A stretch of DNA of 64,000 bases, taken from Simiduia agarivorans SA1 = DSM 21679. GTDB lineage: Bacteria; Pseudomonadota; Gammaproteobacteria; Pseudomonadales; Cellvibrionaceae. The position numbers and the translations under genes were made by a program. Of this stretch, positions 43,029-53,687 are shown piece after piece; positions within the stretch are counted from its first letter, which is position 1; every line of letters begins with the position of its first letter. The stretch lies in assembly GCF_000305785.2 (NCBI RefSeq), contig NC_018868.3:2576001-2640000 (forward strand), given 5' to 3'. The notes beneath the pieces are model-generated. The model worked only from the letters and a program-made list of their open reading frames with translations, was not told where the DNA came from and searched no databases.

Positions 43029-44423
43029 ATGAGCAAAGACACCAACCAATCCTGGGGCGGCCGCTTCAGTGAGGCGACAGACGCCTTCGTAGCCCGCTTT
43101 ACCGCCAGCGTCGATTTTGACCGCCGCCTCTACCGCCAAGATATTCAAGGCTCCATTGCCCATGCCACCATGTTAGCGGAAGCCGGCGTGCTCACCGAGG
43201 CGGAAAAAACCCAGATTATCGATGGCCTGACCGGGATCCGCGCCGACATTGAAGCCGGTAAATTCGAGTGGTCGGTAGCACTGGAAGACGTGCACATGAA
43301 CATCGAATCGGCCCTCACCCAACGCATTGGCATTACCGGTAAGAAACTTCATACCGGCCGCTCGCGCAACGATCAAGTGGCGACCGACATCCGTCTGTAT
43401 TTGCGTGACGAAATCGACGCCATTGGGGCCGAACTCACCCGCTTGCAGCAGGGGTTGATTGGCCTGGCCGAGCGCAACGCCGATACCATCATGCCCGGTT
43501 TCACCCACTTGCAAACGGCCCAGCCGGTGACCTTTGGCCACCATTTGCTGGCCTGGAATGAAATGCTGGAGCGCGACCATGGCCGCCTGATGGATTGCCG
43601 CAAGCGGGTCAATCAATCGCCGCTGGGCGCCGCTGCGCTGGCCGGCACCACTTACCCGATTCAGCGCGAACTCACCGCCCGGCTGCTGGGCTTTGATGCC
43701 CCCACCGAGAACTCGCTCGATTCCGTATCGGACCGCGATTTTGCCATCGAATTCTGCGCCTTTGCCTCGCTGCTGATGACTCACCTGTCGCGCGCGAGCG
43801 AAGAGCTGGTGCTTTGGACCAGCGCCCAGTTCAACTTCATTCACCTGCCCGACCGCTTCTGCACCGGCAGCTCGATCATGCCGCAAAAGAAGAACCCCGA
43901 TGTGCCCGAGCTGGTGCGGGGCAAGTCCGGCCGGGTCAACGGCCACCTGATCGCACTGCTGACGCTGATGAAATCCCAGCCGCTGGCCTACAACAAGGAC
44001 AATCAGGAGGACAAGGAGCCCTTGTTCGACGCCGTGGATACGGTCAAAGACTGCCTGCGCGCCTTCGCCGACATGATCCCGGCCATTGAACCCAATGTAG
44101 CGTCCATGCGCGAAGCCGCCCGCCGGGGCTTTTCCACCGCCACCGATCTGGCCGATTATCTGGTGCGCAAGGGCGTCGCCTTCCGCGATGCCCACGAGAT
44201 TGTGGGCAAGAGCGTGGCTTACGGCATCGCCCAGAAGAAGGATTTGTCGGAAATGCGCCTGGACGAATTGCGCCAGTTCAGCGACACCATTGAGCAGGAT
44301 GTGTTCGATGTACTGACCCTGGAAGGTTCGGTCGCGGCCCGCAATCACGTGGGCGGTACCGCGCCCGATCAGGTGCGCGCCGCCTGCGGGCGCGCCAGGG
44401 ACAAGCTCGCCACTCGGGGCTGA
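43029..44423 (+). CDS. argH: Argininosuccinate lyase
   Basis: 464 residues. [20 protein letters not shown] at the N-terminus, [20 protein letters not shown], and the fumarase/aspartase signature [19 protein letters not shown] are all present. It releases arginine and fumarate in the last step of arginine synthesis. Divergent from algZ as in pseudomonads. Confidence 0.97.
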   Translation: MSKDTNQSWGGRFSEATDAFVARFTASVDFDRRLYRQDIQGSIAHATMLAEAGVLTEAEKTQIIDGLTGIRADIEAGKFEWSVALEDVHMNIESALTQRIGITGKKLHTGRSRNDQVATDIRLYLRDEIDAIGAELTRLQQGLIGLAERNADTIMPGFTHLQTAQPVTFGHHLLAWNEMLERDHGRLMDCRKRVNQSPLGAAALAGTTYPIQRELTARLLGFDAPTENSLDSVSDRDFAIEFCAFASLLMTHLSRASEELVLWTSAQFNFIHLPDRFCTGSSIMPQKKNPDVPELVRGKSGRVNGHLIALLTLMKSQPLAYNKDNQEDKEPLFDAVDTVKDCLRAFADMIPAIEPNVASMREAARRGFSTATDLADYLVRKGVAFRDAHEIVGKSVAYGIAQKKDLSEMRLDELRQFSDTIEQDVFDVLTLEGSVAARNHVGGTAPDQVRAACGRARDKLATRG

Positions 44424-44515
44424 GGCGTCGGGCCGGGCAACGGACTGCCCGCAACCACCACTATTCAACCCGCCTCCAGAGCCTATACTGGGAATGAACC
44501 AGTAAGCGCGTAGTC

Positions 44516-47500
44516 ATGGCTCAAGAACCCAAAATCGAAAAACTGCTCACCACCATTGAGCTGCTGAAGGCGGAAAACCGCCAATTGCAGGCGTCGCTCG
44601 ACGCCTATACCTTGTCGGTGCAGGACAAAGAAGACCACGAGCGCTTTTTCGAGCACTGGGCCAACCGGCTGGCCAAGCCCGAGCTGAACCAGGAAATGGA
44701 CAAAGCGCTGGCGGCGCTCAGCCTGCACCTGCAGCTGGATTTCATGACGCTGTTCGATTTCGACAGCGCGCAACCCGCCTTTGAATACAATACCGGTTAC
44801 CCACCCAGGCAACAGTCCGATACCCACGCCGACCAACCCTCGCTCAATTACCCATGGATTTTCAGCGTTATCCGCCAGGGCATGACCAGCATCATCCACG
44901 ACCGCGAACGCCTGCCCGCCGAAGCGAACACCGACCGGGACACGCTGGCACTGCACGAGATCCGTGCGCTGATTTCAGTGCCCTACTTCAATGCCAATGG
45001 CCTGGTGGGCGTGGGTACCTATGGCGTGAATCAGCACGCCAGAAACTGGGATCCGGCACACATCAAACTGCTGGAAGACTTTACCAAAATCGCCTTCAGC
45101 CACCAGGCGCAACAAGCCATGTTGCGCCGGGAAACCGTGCAACAGGATTTGTTGTTGTCGGTGATGGAATCGGCACAGGTGGGCTATTCCATCTGGCAAG
45201 ACCAGGGCCCGGTAATCTACTCACCCAACTGCGGCCCTTTGTTTGGTTATCCCGCGGGCACCGCCATCGATGTGTTTGAACACGTTCATGAAGACGACAA
45301 AGAATTGGTGATGGGCAAAATCATGGAGGCCATCAAAACCTCTGCGCCCAACGAATTTATTTTCAGAGCCTATGATCGTTTGGGGCAATTGCACTGGTTT
45401 CACCATAAAACCAGTCTGATCCGGTCCGACGACAACGGCCGCGTGCAACGACTGGTCAGCAGCTTTACCAATATCGATGCCGAGCAGGAAGCCAAAAAGC
45501 AACGCAAGCTCACCCGCAAACTGGAATCGCAACTGGCCCGACTGGTGATCAACCTGCATCGCGAAGAAGGCAGTCAGGCGCAAACCTACGAGCGAACACT
45601 GAAAGAATTAGCGAAGCTGGTTGAGGCGGACCGCTGTTTTATTTTTTACCGGCGCGACGACAAAGATTCACCCCGGCTGCGTTATGAATGGCAGGCGCCC
45701 GGGTTGGAACCTGTGAGTCGGTTTTGGGACAAGGTGAAAACCAGCCAGTACTTTACCAAAGACACACCGCTGTTTTTTGACGCCAATAACGGCGCACATG
45801 CCCGGTTGATTCCGGCACAAGACAAAGCCCGGGCCGTGATGGTATTACCCATGCTGCCCATTTATTTGTTTGATGCTTATCTCGTTGTCGAACGGATGCA
45901 ATCCGACAAAGCCTGGAGCGGCGTGGACAAGCGATTTGGCTCTACCGTGGCAGACGCCATTGGCATCTGTTATGTGCGCAACAAACTCAATGACCGGTTA
46001 ATCCGCAGCGAGCAGCGGTTCCGCGATGCCATGGAAACCACCCGCGATGGCATTTGGGAATGGGATCTGGACACCGACGAGGTCTACATCAGCCCCAGCT
46101 TGTATCGCATGGCAGGCTATGAACCGGGCGAGCTACCCATGAGTGCAAGCACATTGCGGGGACTGGTACACCCCGACGATGAACCGATGGTTGTGGCGGA
46201 GATGCAAAAATTAAAGCAGGGCGGCCTGCCGTTTGAAGAGGGCCGGTTGCGCTGGCGCCACAAAAACGGGCGAACCCTGTGGGTCTATGGCCGCGCACGC
46301 TGCACCGAACGCAGGCCCGATGGCAGCGTGCGACGGATTCTGGCGGTGGTTTCGGATTTCACCCAGGTGGTCAGTCAGGAAAAAGCTCTCAAGCAGGCAC
46401 GCGCGCAGGCCGAAAGCGCCAACGTGGCGAAGACCGAATTTCTGGCGCGTATGAGTCACGAGATCCGCACGCCCATGAATGCCATCATCGGCATGTGCCA
46501 TCTGGCACAGGACACCCAGCTCGATGACCAGCAAAAAGCCTACCTCGAACACATTGATACTGCCGCCAACTCGCTGCTGCACATCATCAATGAAATTCTG
46601 GACTTCTCCAAAATCGAGGCCGGCAAGCTGGACCTGGAACAATTGCCGTTTCAGTTCGAGTCGCTGTTTGATCAGTTGGATAAATTGCTCAGCCTGAAAG
46701 CCGCGGAAAAAAACCTGGAGTTGTTATTCCAACCCGATCCCGATATTCCGCCCATGCTGGTAGGCGACAGTCTGCGCCTGGGTCAGGTGCTCACCAATCT
46801 GGTCTCCAATGCCATAAAGTTTACCGCCGAAGGCCAGGTGTTGGTGCGCGCCCGGCTCATCGGGAGTGAAGATGAACAGGTCGATGTCGAATTTGCCGTA
46901 AAAGATACCGGCATCGGATTGACGGAAGCCCAACGGGCGCAGTTGTTCAATCCTTTTACCCAGGCCGACGGTTCAACCACCCGCCAGTTTGGTGGCACCG
47001 GCCTTGGCCTGTCCATTTGTAAACGCTTGGTCAATCTCATGCACGGCGACATCCGGGTAGAAAGCCGGCCGGGTAAAGGTTCGGATTTCATATTCAATGT
47101 AAAACTGACCCGCGCCGCCAAAACCGACCTGTTGCACAGCCGGCAAATACCGGCGTTATCCAGTCTGCGGACCTTGATTGTCGATGACAATCCCACGGCA
47201 CGGGAAGTGATCAGTGCCACTGCGCGCTCGCTCCAGCTGGAGGCGAGCACCGCCGACAGCGCCCGACAGGCCCTGACCGCCACCGGAGCATCCGGCGCCA
47301 ACTACGACCTGATTCTGATGGACTACGCCATGCCGGATATGGATGGCATCACCGCCAGCAAGGCCATCAGGGCCAGCCAGGCGGATAGCCCGCCCATGAT
47401 CATCATGGTGTCTGCCTGCGACCGGGACACCATCATGACGGAGGAAAACCGGGCTATCGTGGATGGCTTTGTGGCCAAACCGGTGACCCAATCGCGCCTG

Positions 47501-47992
47501 TACGACGCCATTACCCGGGTGTTGGGCACCCAACCGGAACCCAGCGCGGCCAAATCCGATGACCGGCCCGATCACTGGCCCGCGCTGGACGGCGCCAGGG
47601 TCTTGCTGGTGGAAGACAACCCCGTGAACCAGAAGGTGGCCCAGGGCCTGCTGAAAAAGCAATTGGTGGTCTGCGAGCTGGCCAACAATGGTCAGGAAGC
47701 CATCGACGCCCTGCTCGCGAAGGGACCGGATTTTTATCAGGCGGTGTTAATGGACGTGGAGATGCCATTGGTGGACGGCTATCAGGCCACCCGCTTCATC
47801 CGGCAGCGCAAAGCCTTCGACAGGCTGCCGGTGATCGCAATGACCGCCCATGCCATGGAAAGCGATCGCCAGCGCTGTCTGGAGGCCGGCATGAACGCCT
47901 TCATCCACAAGCCCATCAAGCCCGCCATGCTGTACCAGACCCTGGCGGAGCAATTGCAGTTAAGTCAGCGGCCCACCGCTGCGCCGGAATAG
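44516..47992 (+). CDS. Hybrid histidine kinase with GAF/PAS sensors and two receivers
   Basis: 1158 residues, no membrane segment. Order: short coiled coil (1-40), GAF (about 50-205), PAS (about 215-330), GAF (about 355-505), PAS (about 510-630), HisKA with H648 in [15 protein letters not shown], HATPase (about 695-875; [14 protein letters not shown]), receiver 1 (D936 in [13 protein letters not shown]), receiver 2 (D1080 in [13 protein letters not shown]). No HPt domain, so the relay must end on a separate protein. Similar in the kinase half to the next gene. Role unknown. Confidence 0.9.
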   Translation: MAQEPKIEKLLTTIELLKAENRQLQASLDAYTLSVQDKEDHERFFEHWANRLAKPELNQEMDKALAALSLHLQLDFMTLFDFDSAQPAFEYNTGYPPRQQSDTHADQPSLNYPWIFSVIRQGMTSIIHDRERLPAEANTDRDTLALHEIRALISVPYFNANGLVGVGTYGVNQHARNWDPAHIKLLEDFTKIAFSHQAQQAMLRRETVQQDLLLSVMESAQVGYSIWQDQGPVIYSPNCGPLFGYPAGTAIDVFEHVHEDDKELVMGKIMEAIKTSAPNEFIFRAYDRLGQLHWFHHKTSLIRSDDNGRVQRLVSSFTNIDAEQEAKKQRKLTRKLESQLARLVINLHREEGSQAQTYERTLKELAKLVEADRCFIFYRRDDKDSPRLRYEWQAPGLEPVSRFWDKVKTSQYFTKDTPLFFDANNGAHARLIPAQDKARAVMVLPMLPIYLFDAYLVVERMQSDKAWSGVDKRFGSTVADAIGICYVRNKLNDRLIRSEQRFRDAMETTRDGIWEWDLDTDEVYISPSLYRMAGYEPGELPMSASTLRGLVHPDDEPMVVAEMQKLKQGGLPFEEGRLRWRHKNGRTLWVYGRARCTERRPDGSVRRILAVVSDFTQVVSQEKALKQARAQAESANVAKTEFLARMSHEIRTPMNAIIGMCHLAQDTQLDDQQKAYLEHIDTAANSLLHIINEILDFSKIEAGKLDLEQLPFQFESLFDQLDKLLSLKAAEKNLELLFQPDPDIPPMLVGDSLRLGQVLTNLVSNAIKFTAEGQVLVRARLIGSEDEQVDVEFAVKDTGIGLTEAQRAQLFNPFTQADGSTTRQFGGTGLGLSICKRLVNLMHGDIRVESRPGKGSDFIFNVKLTRAAKTDLLHSRQIPALSSLRTLIVDDNPTAREVISATARSLQLEASTADSARQALTATGASGANYDLILMDYAMPDMDGITASKAIRASQADSPPMIIMVSACDRDTIMTEENRAIVDGFVAKPVTQSRLYDAITRVLGTQPEPSAAKSDDRPDHWPALDGARVLLVEDNPVNQKVAQGLLKKQLVVCELANNGQEAIDALLAKGPDFYQAVLMDVEMPLVDGYQATRFIRQRKAFDRLPVIAMTAHAMESDRQRCLEAGMNAFIHKPIKPAMLYQTLAEQLQLSQRPTAAPE

Positions 47993-48120
47993 TTGGACAA
48001 GTAACCAATATCGTGCCATGTTGGCCTGTAAGGCCGTGGTTAATACCGCGAAATCAAGGCAGATAGTTTCTCGACAGCCTGCTAATCTGAAAGCTGGCCC
48101 TCAGGGATACCTAGAGATTC

Positions 48121-50739
48121 ATGGATAAGAAATCGCTGGAGCAGCAACTGGCAGACGCACAGGCGCGCATCGCGCAGCTTGAGGCCCGCCTGCACGCCGA
48201 ACCTGCGAATAATCTCATCGCCGAGAGCGAGGCCTGGCTGCGCAAGATAACGATTGAGCTGTTTGATCGGGATGACGTCGGGGCGCTCACCGATGCGATG
48301 GCCCAGTTGGGTGAATTTCTGCAGGTGGATGATTGCGTTCTGGCCCAGAACCAAGATGGCCAGTTTGTTAACGTCCTGCACTGGCAACGCTACCCGGACC
48401 GTTACCCACTGGAACAGTTGCTCGCCATCAAAATGGAGCACATGCCCGATGCCTATGCCCATATGCGCGAGGGTCGGGTTCGCCAGGATCCGGATGTGGT
48501 CGCCGGCGGTTACGTGAGCCCCGAAGCCGCCCAGCTGATCAGCCACATGAATATTGGCGCCTATATCACGGTGCCGGTGTTGCATCATGGTGAACTGCAC
48601 AGCTTTCTGGTACTGATCCAGCGCGAGCGGCCGCGTCGCTGGACCGAAAACGATGTCCATGTGGCTGAAACTTTCAGCGCTTTATTAACCCTGGCGCTCA
48701 CCCGTCAGGAATCCCTGCGTGCGCTGGGTGCCAGCCAGCAGCGTTATCAGGATGCGCTGGCAGCCACCCGCGACGGTATCTGGGAATGGGATTTGCGCAG
48801 CCAACGCATTTTCCTGAGCGAAGGCGTCTTCCGGATGCTGGGCTACGCACCGGAAGCCCGCACTGTGTCACCGGAGGAATTCAAGGCACTGTTGCACCCC
48901 GACGAACGCCACCAGTTCGAGCTGTTCGAGCGCTTCGCCGGTGGTGACCATGACATCGAACCCGAATTCAACTCGCGTGAGGTGCGCATGCGCCACAAAA
49001 GTGGCCGCGAGGTATGGTGTTTTGTCCGGGCAAAATTTGTCGGCGCCGAACACGGACAAAAGCCGACGAAAATCGTTGGCGTCAATGCCGACATTTCGCG
49101 CTTCAAAGCGGTACAAGAAGAACTCACGGTCGCAAAATCGCTGGCCGACTCTGCCAGCCAGGCGAAAAGTGAGTTTCTCACCCGCATGAGTCACGAGATA
49201 CGCACGCCCATGAATGCCATCATCGGCATGGGCCATTTGCTGAGCGACACACGCCTGAGCCGCACGCAGAAAGATTATCTGTCGAATATTGATCAAGCGG
49301 CCAACTCACTGCTTGGTATCATCAACGAAATTCTGGATTTCGCCAAAATTGAAGCCGGCACCATTGTGCTGGAACACAATCACTTCGATCTTTCGGATGC
49401 ACTCGCCAAGCTGGTGCGCAAAGCGGCACCCGCGGCCGAGCGGAAGAATCTCGAAGTCCTGGTTCACATGGCCCCAGAGGTGCCCCACTATTTACGCGGC
49501 GACTCCCTGCGGCTGCGCCAGGCACTGTTCAATCTGCTCGACAATGCGATCAAATTTACCCACAAGGGCGAAATCCAGATCAACGTCAGTGTGCATGAAA
49601 CCAATACACACTATGTTGCATTAAAGTTCGATGTCTGCGATCGCGGCATCGGCATGACCCGCGAGCAACTGGCGGAATTATTCACCCCGTTCATGCAGGC
49701 AGATGGATCTACCCGCCGGCGCTTCGGCGGCACCGGACTCGGACTGACCGTCAGTAAACACCTGATAGAACTGATGCACGGCGAAATTTCGGTAAACAGC
49801 TCACCGGGTCAGGGCAGCCAATTCAGTTTCACCGCCCGTTTCGGCCACAGTGTAATAGGCGCGCTACCGGTGCGGGATAAATCACAGAAATTCCGCCACC
49901 TGAAAACGTTGGTTGTGGATGACAACAAGGCAGCCCGCCAGATTCTGACCAACCTGGCCACGCACCTGGATCTGCACGTCACGTCAGTGGCCAGTGCCGC
50001 CGAGGCGTTCAGCGCCATTGAACTGGCTGATCGCGATCAACCGTTTGATCTGGTCTTAATGGACTACCAGATGCCGGAAATTGATGGCCTGAGTGCAAGC
50101 CGGACCATCAAAGAAAAATTATCGCTGTCCCAGATACCTGCCATTATTCTGGTGTCTGCGTTCCACCGCGACGAAGTACTGGGCGACAAGCAATCACAGA
50201 CTGACATTCCGGTTGAGAGTTTTATTTCCAAACCCATCAGCCAGAGCCACTTATTCGACGCTATTGCCGAAGTCTTTGGCGACAGCGTATTCCGCAGCGA
50301 TGCCGACCAGTTACCGGCAGAACAGCTGGCGAAAACGCTCAAGGGCGTGCGCGTGTTGCTGGCTGAAGACAATGTGGTGAATCAGAAAGTGGCTGTGGGT
50401 ATTCTGAATAAAATGGACGTGGCGGTGGATATCGCCAACAACGGCCAGGAAGCCATCGACCTGCTCAACTCCCACGCCTGCAATTACTATGGCGCGGTAC
50501 TGATGGACATGGAAATGCCGGAAGTGGACGGCTACGACGCCACCCGCCGGATGCGCGCAGGCAATCACTGTAAGGATATCCCCATCATCGCCATGACCGC
50601 ACACGCCATGCGCGGCGATAAAGAACGGTGCCTGGCCGCCGGTATGGATGCCTACATCACCAAGCCGGTGAAACCCGAATTGCTGTATCAGACACTGGCC
50701 AGTTTTATCGCTAAATCAAAACAGACCCAGCCGAATTGA
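48121..50739 (+). CDS. Hybrid histidine kinase, paralogue of the preceding gene, coupled to cyaA
   Basis: 872 residues, soluble. Coiled coil (1-25), GAF-like (about 30-200), PAS (about 205-330), HisKA with H358 in [15 protein letters not shown], HATPase (to about 590; DRGIGM, GTGLGLTV), receivers with D648 (LVLMDYQMPEIDG) and D796 (AVLMDMEMPEVDG). No HPt. The final TGA overlaps the cyaA ATG (TGATG), which couples translation of this kinase to adenylate cyclase. Tandem duplication with the preceding kinase is likely, followed by sensor-domain changes. Confidence 0.9.
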   Translation: MDKKSLEQQLADAQARIAQLEARLHAEPANNLIAESEAWLRKITIELFDRDDVGALTDAMAQLGEFLQVDDCVLAQNQDGQFVNVLHWQRYPDRYPLEQLLAIKMEHMPDAYAHMREGRVRQDPDVVAGGYVSPEAAQLISHMNIGAYITVPVLHHGELHSFLVLIQRERPRRWTENDVHVAETFSALLTLALTRQESLRALGASQQRYQDALAATRDGIWEWDLRSQRIFLSEGVFRMLGYAPEARTVSPEEFKALLHPDERHQFELFERFAGGDHDIEPEFNSREVRMRHKSGREVWCFVRAKFVGAEHGQKPTKIVGVNADISRFKAVQEELTVAKSLADSASQAKSEFLTRMSHEIRTPMNAIIGMGHLLSDTRLSRTQKDYLSNIDQAANSLLGIINEILDFAKIEAGTIVLEHNHFDLSDALAKLVRKAAPAAERKNLEVLVHMAPEVPHYLRGDSLRLRQALFNLLDNAIKFTHKGEIQINVSVHETNTHYVALKFDVCDRGIGMTREQLAELFTPFMQADGSTRRRFGGTGLGLTVSKHLIELMHGEISVNSSPGQGSQFSFTARFGHSVIGALPVRDKSQKFRHLKTLVVDDNKAARQILTNLATHLDLHVTSVASAAEAFSAIELADRDQPFDLVLMDYQMPEIDGLSASRTIKEKLSLSQIPAIILVSAFHRDEVLGDKQSQTDIPVESFISKPISQSHLFDAIAEVFGDSVFRSDADQLPAEQLAKTLKGVRVLLAEDNVVNQKVAVGILNKMDVAVDIANNGQEAIDLLNSHACNYYGAVLMDMEMPEVDGYDATRRMRAGNHCKDIPIIAMTAHAMRGDKERCLAAGMDAYITKPVKPELLYQTLASFIAKSKQTQPN

Positions 50740-53471
50740 TGGCCGACGGTGAGCCCAATCACCACCCTCTGGACAGCGCGCGGGACCGCGAAACCACCGC
50801 CCAGATACGCGCGCGCTTTCACGCCCTGAATCAAAGCCGGTTAGCGCTTGCACAGATGTCACTGAGCGAACGCCAGTGCGACGCACTTCGCCTGTTACCC
50901 CTTTTGCTGCACATCAACCACCCACGCTTGCCCGGTTTTTGCGGCACTGCGGTGCCCAGTGGTATCAGCCAGTTCGATCCCGATCCACACCAGCTGCAAT
51001 TGGCCCGCAAAATCACACCGGGATTCCGCTATGGTGGAACGCGCAACCGATCCAACCAACTCGCCGCGCTGTATGTGATGGGCAGCGTTGGCACTGTGGC
51101 GCAAGGCGCTCACAGCGACATGGATTTCTGGGTGTGTTGTGAATCTTCCGTCGGTCCTGACGATCGTCAGCAGTTAACCGATAAAACCCAGCGCCTGAGC
51201 CAATGGGCCAGCGGTCTAGGACTGGAATGGCATTTTTTTGTGATGGATGCCGACGCCTTTGCCCGTGGCACCTTGCAAACGCTGACCACGGAGAGCAGCG
51301 GCAGCGCGCAACATTTCCTGCTGCTCGATGAATTCTATCGCTCGGCCATATTGCTCGCCGGTCAGGAACCGCTTTGGTGGTACATGAACGCCGCCAATCG
51401 CGCGCGTTATTCTGAACAGCGCGCATTGTTTCAGAAAACCCGGTTCCTGCGCGAAGAACAGTGGCTCGATTTTGGCCCCGTTTGCGATGTGCCACCCGAG
51501 GAATTTGTTTCCGCTGCTGTCTGGCAGCTTTACAAGGCCATCAGTTCACCGCACAAATCGCTGCTGAAATTGTGGCTGCTTGAAGTCTATCTTGGTCGCT
51601 ACCCACAGGTATTGACGCTGGCAGATAAAATGAAGCTGTTGGTTTATGCCGGCAATTTTCACCCCGAATCGCTCGACCCTTATTTATTGTTATTGCAGGA
51701 GCTCACCGACTATTTTGTCAGCCGTAAGGAGTTTGATCGCCTGGAATTAATGCGCCAGTGTTTTTATGTCAAACTGGCCAAACGCTACCGCGACCTTACC
51801 AAACCGCATCACGCACCATTGCGCAACGCGTTGGACGAATGGTTGTGGAACCCGATTGATTTTGAGCACCTCGACAACATGCATCAATGGAATGCGCAGC
51901 AGGTAATCAATGAACGCCGCAAATTAACCCACGAGCTCACCAACAGCTACCGGCACCTGTTGCACATGGCGCGCACCACCAGTCCAAACCTCGAACTGGC
52001 GCACGAAGACATTGGCGTACTCGGGCGCAAGCTGTTCGCCAGCTTTGAACGCAGCAGTGGAAAAATAGAACGGATCAATATGGGTATCAGCAGCGATCTG
52101 CAAGCGCGCTACCTGTTGATAGAGCAGGAACAGAATCAATGGTGTCTCTACATCACCAATCGTCGATGGGAAAAAACCCGCACGCCATTGATCGGTCACG
52201 GGCAATTGGCGTTCGTATTGCTGTGGGCCTATTGCAATGGCGTGCTCACCCCGCAGTCGCGGCTGCGCTGGCTGACTGAATCCGCCCATCAGGATCTGCG
52301 CCCATGGCTGCGCTGCATGACATCGCTACCCCTGTTACCCTGGCACGAAGCCAGACACGATGCGTTTACCCGCAAGGCCAGTGCAGAGCTTTGGGTGGTG
52401 TTGGTCAATGATCCGGGCCACTTACCGGATTTCAGTTTTTATTCAGACCGACCGGAAACCGATCCACTCAATACCAGTGCCGGCAGCCTGATCCGGCACC
52501 TGCAATTAATTACCCGCAACAGCTGGGGCGAAATTCATTGGCACAACCTTGGCGATTCACTGGCGGAATTAATCGCGCGCTTTGGCGATCAACAACCCAG
52601 ACCCGGCCAGATGGAAGTCCGCAGCCTGTCGCGCGTCGCAGCGACATTGATTGAGCAACGCCTGAGCCAGTTGCTGCAGCGATTGCACTCGTTGGTTGAT
52701 GCCAGGCTGTTGCTGGTCAATGGCGACCAGATCATTCTCTGGGATGGTGCCGACAGCGGCGGCTTTGACTCGGTCGATGCACTTTTTTGCCACCTTGCCA
52801 AACCCAGGCAACGCAAAACCCCCTGGCAATTGGACAACCCGGACCATCTACCGGATAACCTGATACTCCTGCGCGGACCGGCACAGTTTCAAACGGAAGG
52901 CTTGCAGGTATTTTATCGGATCACCGGCCAACACGCCGAAGTCCTGGTGCACGATGAATGCGGCAGCATGGTCCACTTCCGCACCAGCTACTACCAGCGC
53001 GATAACCTGCTCAAGCCGCTGCACCATTTCCTGCGCGCAATTGTCCAGCGGTTGCCGCTGGATCAGCATCGCTGGCTGTTCGGCATCATTCCCATCCAGT
53101 TTTATCAATGGCATGACACCGGCCGCTGGCAACAACAACATGCCACCAGCGATATCAGCCGGTTGCCTCTTGGGCGGCTGCATATCGCTGTGCTGGATAT
53201 GAATGATGCGCCCACCGCGCCCGGGCAATGGCGACTGCAGGCCTGGCTGGACCATCAGGCCATCGAAGGTGAGCCCATGTGCCGGGCCATTGCTGCGGCG
53301 GTATTGGCTTGCCGCAGCTCCGGTGAGCGCTATCCCGTGCACATCACCGATCTGGAAATCGACGCCTGTAAACGTTCACTGCCCGTGCTGGGCCAGTTAC
53401 AATCCAGCCATTATCTGACCGTCAAGGTGCAGCTGGAAGCCGCCATCAACAGCGCAATGCAAGCCTTATAA
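50739..53471 (+). CDS. cyaA: Class I adenylate cyclase
   Basis: 910 residues from the ATG at 50739. The N-terminal catalytic half has the nucleotidyltransferase motif LYVMGSVGTVAQGAHSDMDF, with GS and D-x-D, and the family signature region around RLPGFCGTAVPSGISQFDPD. The C-terminal half is regulatory. It makes cAMP for Crp/Vfr. The length is close to enterobacterial and pseudomonad CyaA (850-950). It follows a sensor kinase with a one-base overlap. Confidence 0.95.
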   Translation: MADGEPNHHPLDSARDRETTAQIRARFHALNQSRLALAQMSLSERQCDALRLLPLLLHINHPRLPGFCGTAVPSGISQFDPDPHQLQLARKITPGFRYGGTRNRSNQLAALYVMGSVGTVAQGAHSDMDFWVCCESSVGPDDRQQLTDKTQRLSQWASGLGLEWHFFVMDADAFARGTLQTLTTESSGSAQHFLLLDEFYRSAILLAGQEPLWWYMNAANRARYSEQRALFQKTRFLREEQWLDFGPVCDVPPEEFVSAAVWQLYKAISSPHKSLLKLWLLEVYLGRYPQVLTLADKMKLLVYAGNFHPESLDPYLLLLQELTDYFVSRKEFDRLELMRQCFYVKLAKRYRDLTKPHHAPLRNALDEWLWNPIDFEHLDNMHQWNAQQVINERRKLTHELTNSYRHLLHMARTTSPNLELAHEDIGVLGRKLFASFERSSGKIERINMGISSDLQARYLLIEQEQNQWCLYITNRRWEKTRTPLIGHGQLAFVLLWAYCNGVLTPQSRLRWLTESAHQDLRPWLRCMTSLPLLPWHEARHDAFTRKASAELWVVLVNDPGHLPDFSFYSDRPETDPLNTSAGSLIRHLQLITRNSWGEIHWHNLGDSLAELIARFGDQQPRPGQMEVRSLSRVAATLIEQRLSQLLQRLHSLVDARLLLVNGDQIILWDGADSGGFDSVDALFCHLAKPRQRKTPWQLDNPDHLPDNLILLRGPAQFQTEGLQVFYRITGQHAEVLVHDECGSMVHFRTSYYQRDNLLKPLHHFLRAIVQRLPLDQHRWLFGIIPIQFYQWHDTGRWQQQHATSDISRLPLGRLHIAVLDMNDAPTAPGQWRLQAWLDHQAIEGEPMCRAIAAAVLACRSSGERYPVHITDLEIDACKRSLPVLGQLQSSHYLTVKVQLEAAINSAMQAL

Positions 53472-53551
53472 CGCGAGGCATGCGTTTTACTGCAGTTGAG
53501 AGGACAGCCATCCTAACGGTATACTTTCGCCCCCTTTTTCAGAGCAAGATC

Positions 53552-53671
53552 ATGAAACACATTTGCATCCTGTGCGCATTGTGTCTGTTCCTCACCCTGG
53601 CCGGTTGCGGTCAGAAGGGCCCGCTGGTGGTTCCTCAACCCGAACAGTCTGAATCCACCGCTGAACAATAA
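53552..53671 (+). CDS. lptM: LPS assembly lipoprotein LptM (YifL)
   Basis: 39 residues. The leader HICILCALCLFLTLAGCG ends in a lipobox, followed by QKGPLVVPQ, the LptM hallmark. LptM helps the LptD-LptE complex mature in the outer membrane. In its usual position just upstream of lysA. The upstream in-frame ATG at 53480 is ignored because it lacks a leader. Confidence 0.92.
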   Translation: MKHICILCALCLFLTLAGCGQKGPLVVPQPEQSESTAEQ

Positions 53672-53687
53672 CCCTCAGGTTTTAACC

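Noticed and set aside
43173..44468. Long antisense ORF (431 codons) opposite argH
   Set aside because: Its frame is forced open by the GC-rich third positions of argH, whose motifs and length are fully normal. The antisense product has no recognisable domain.
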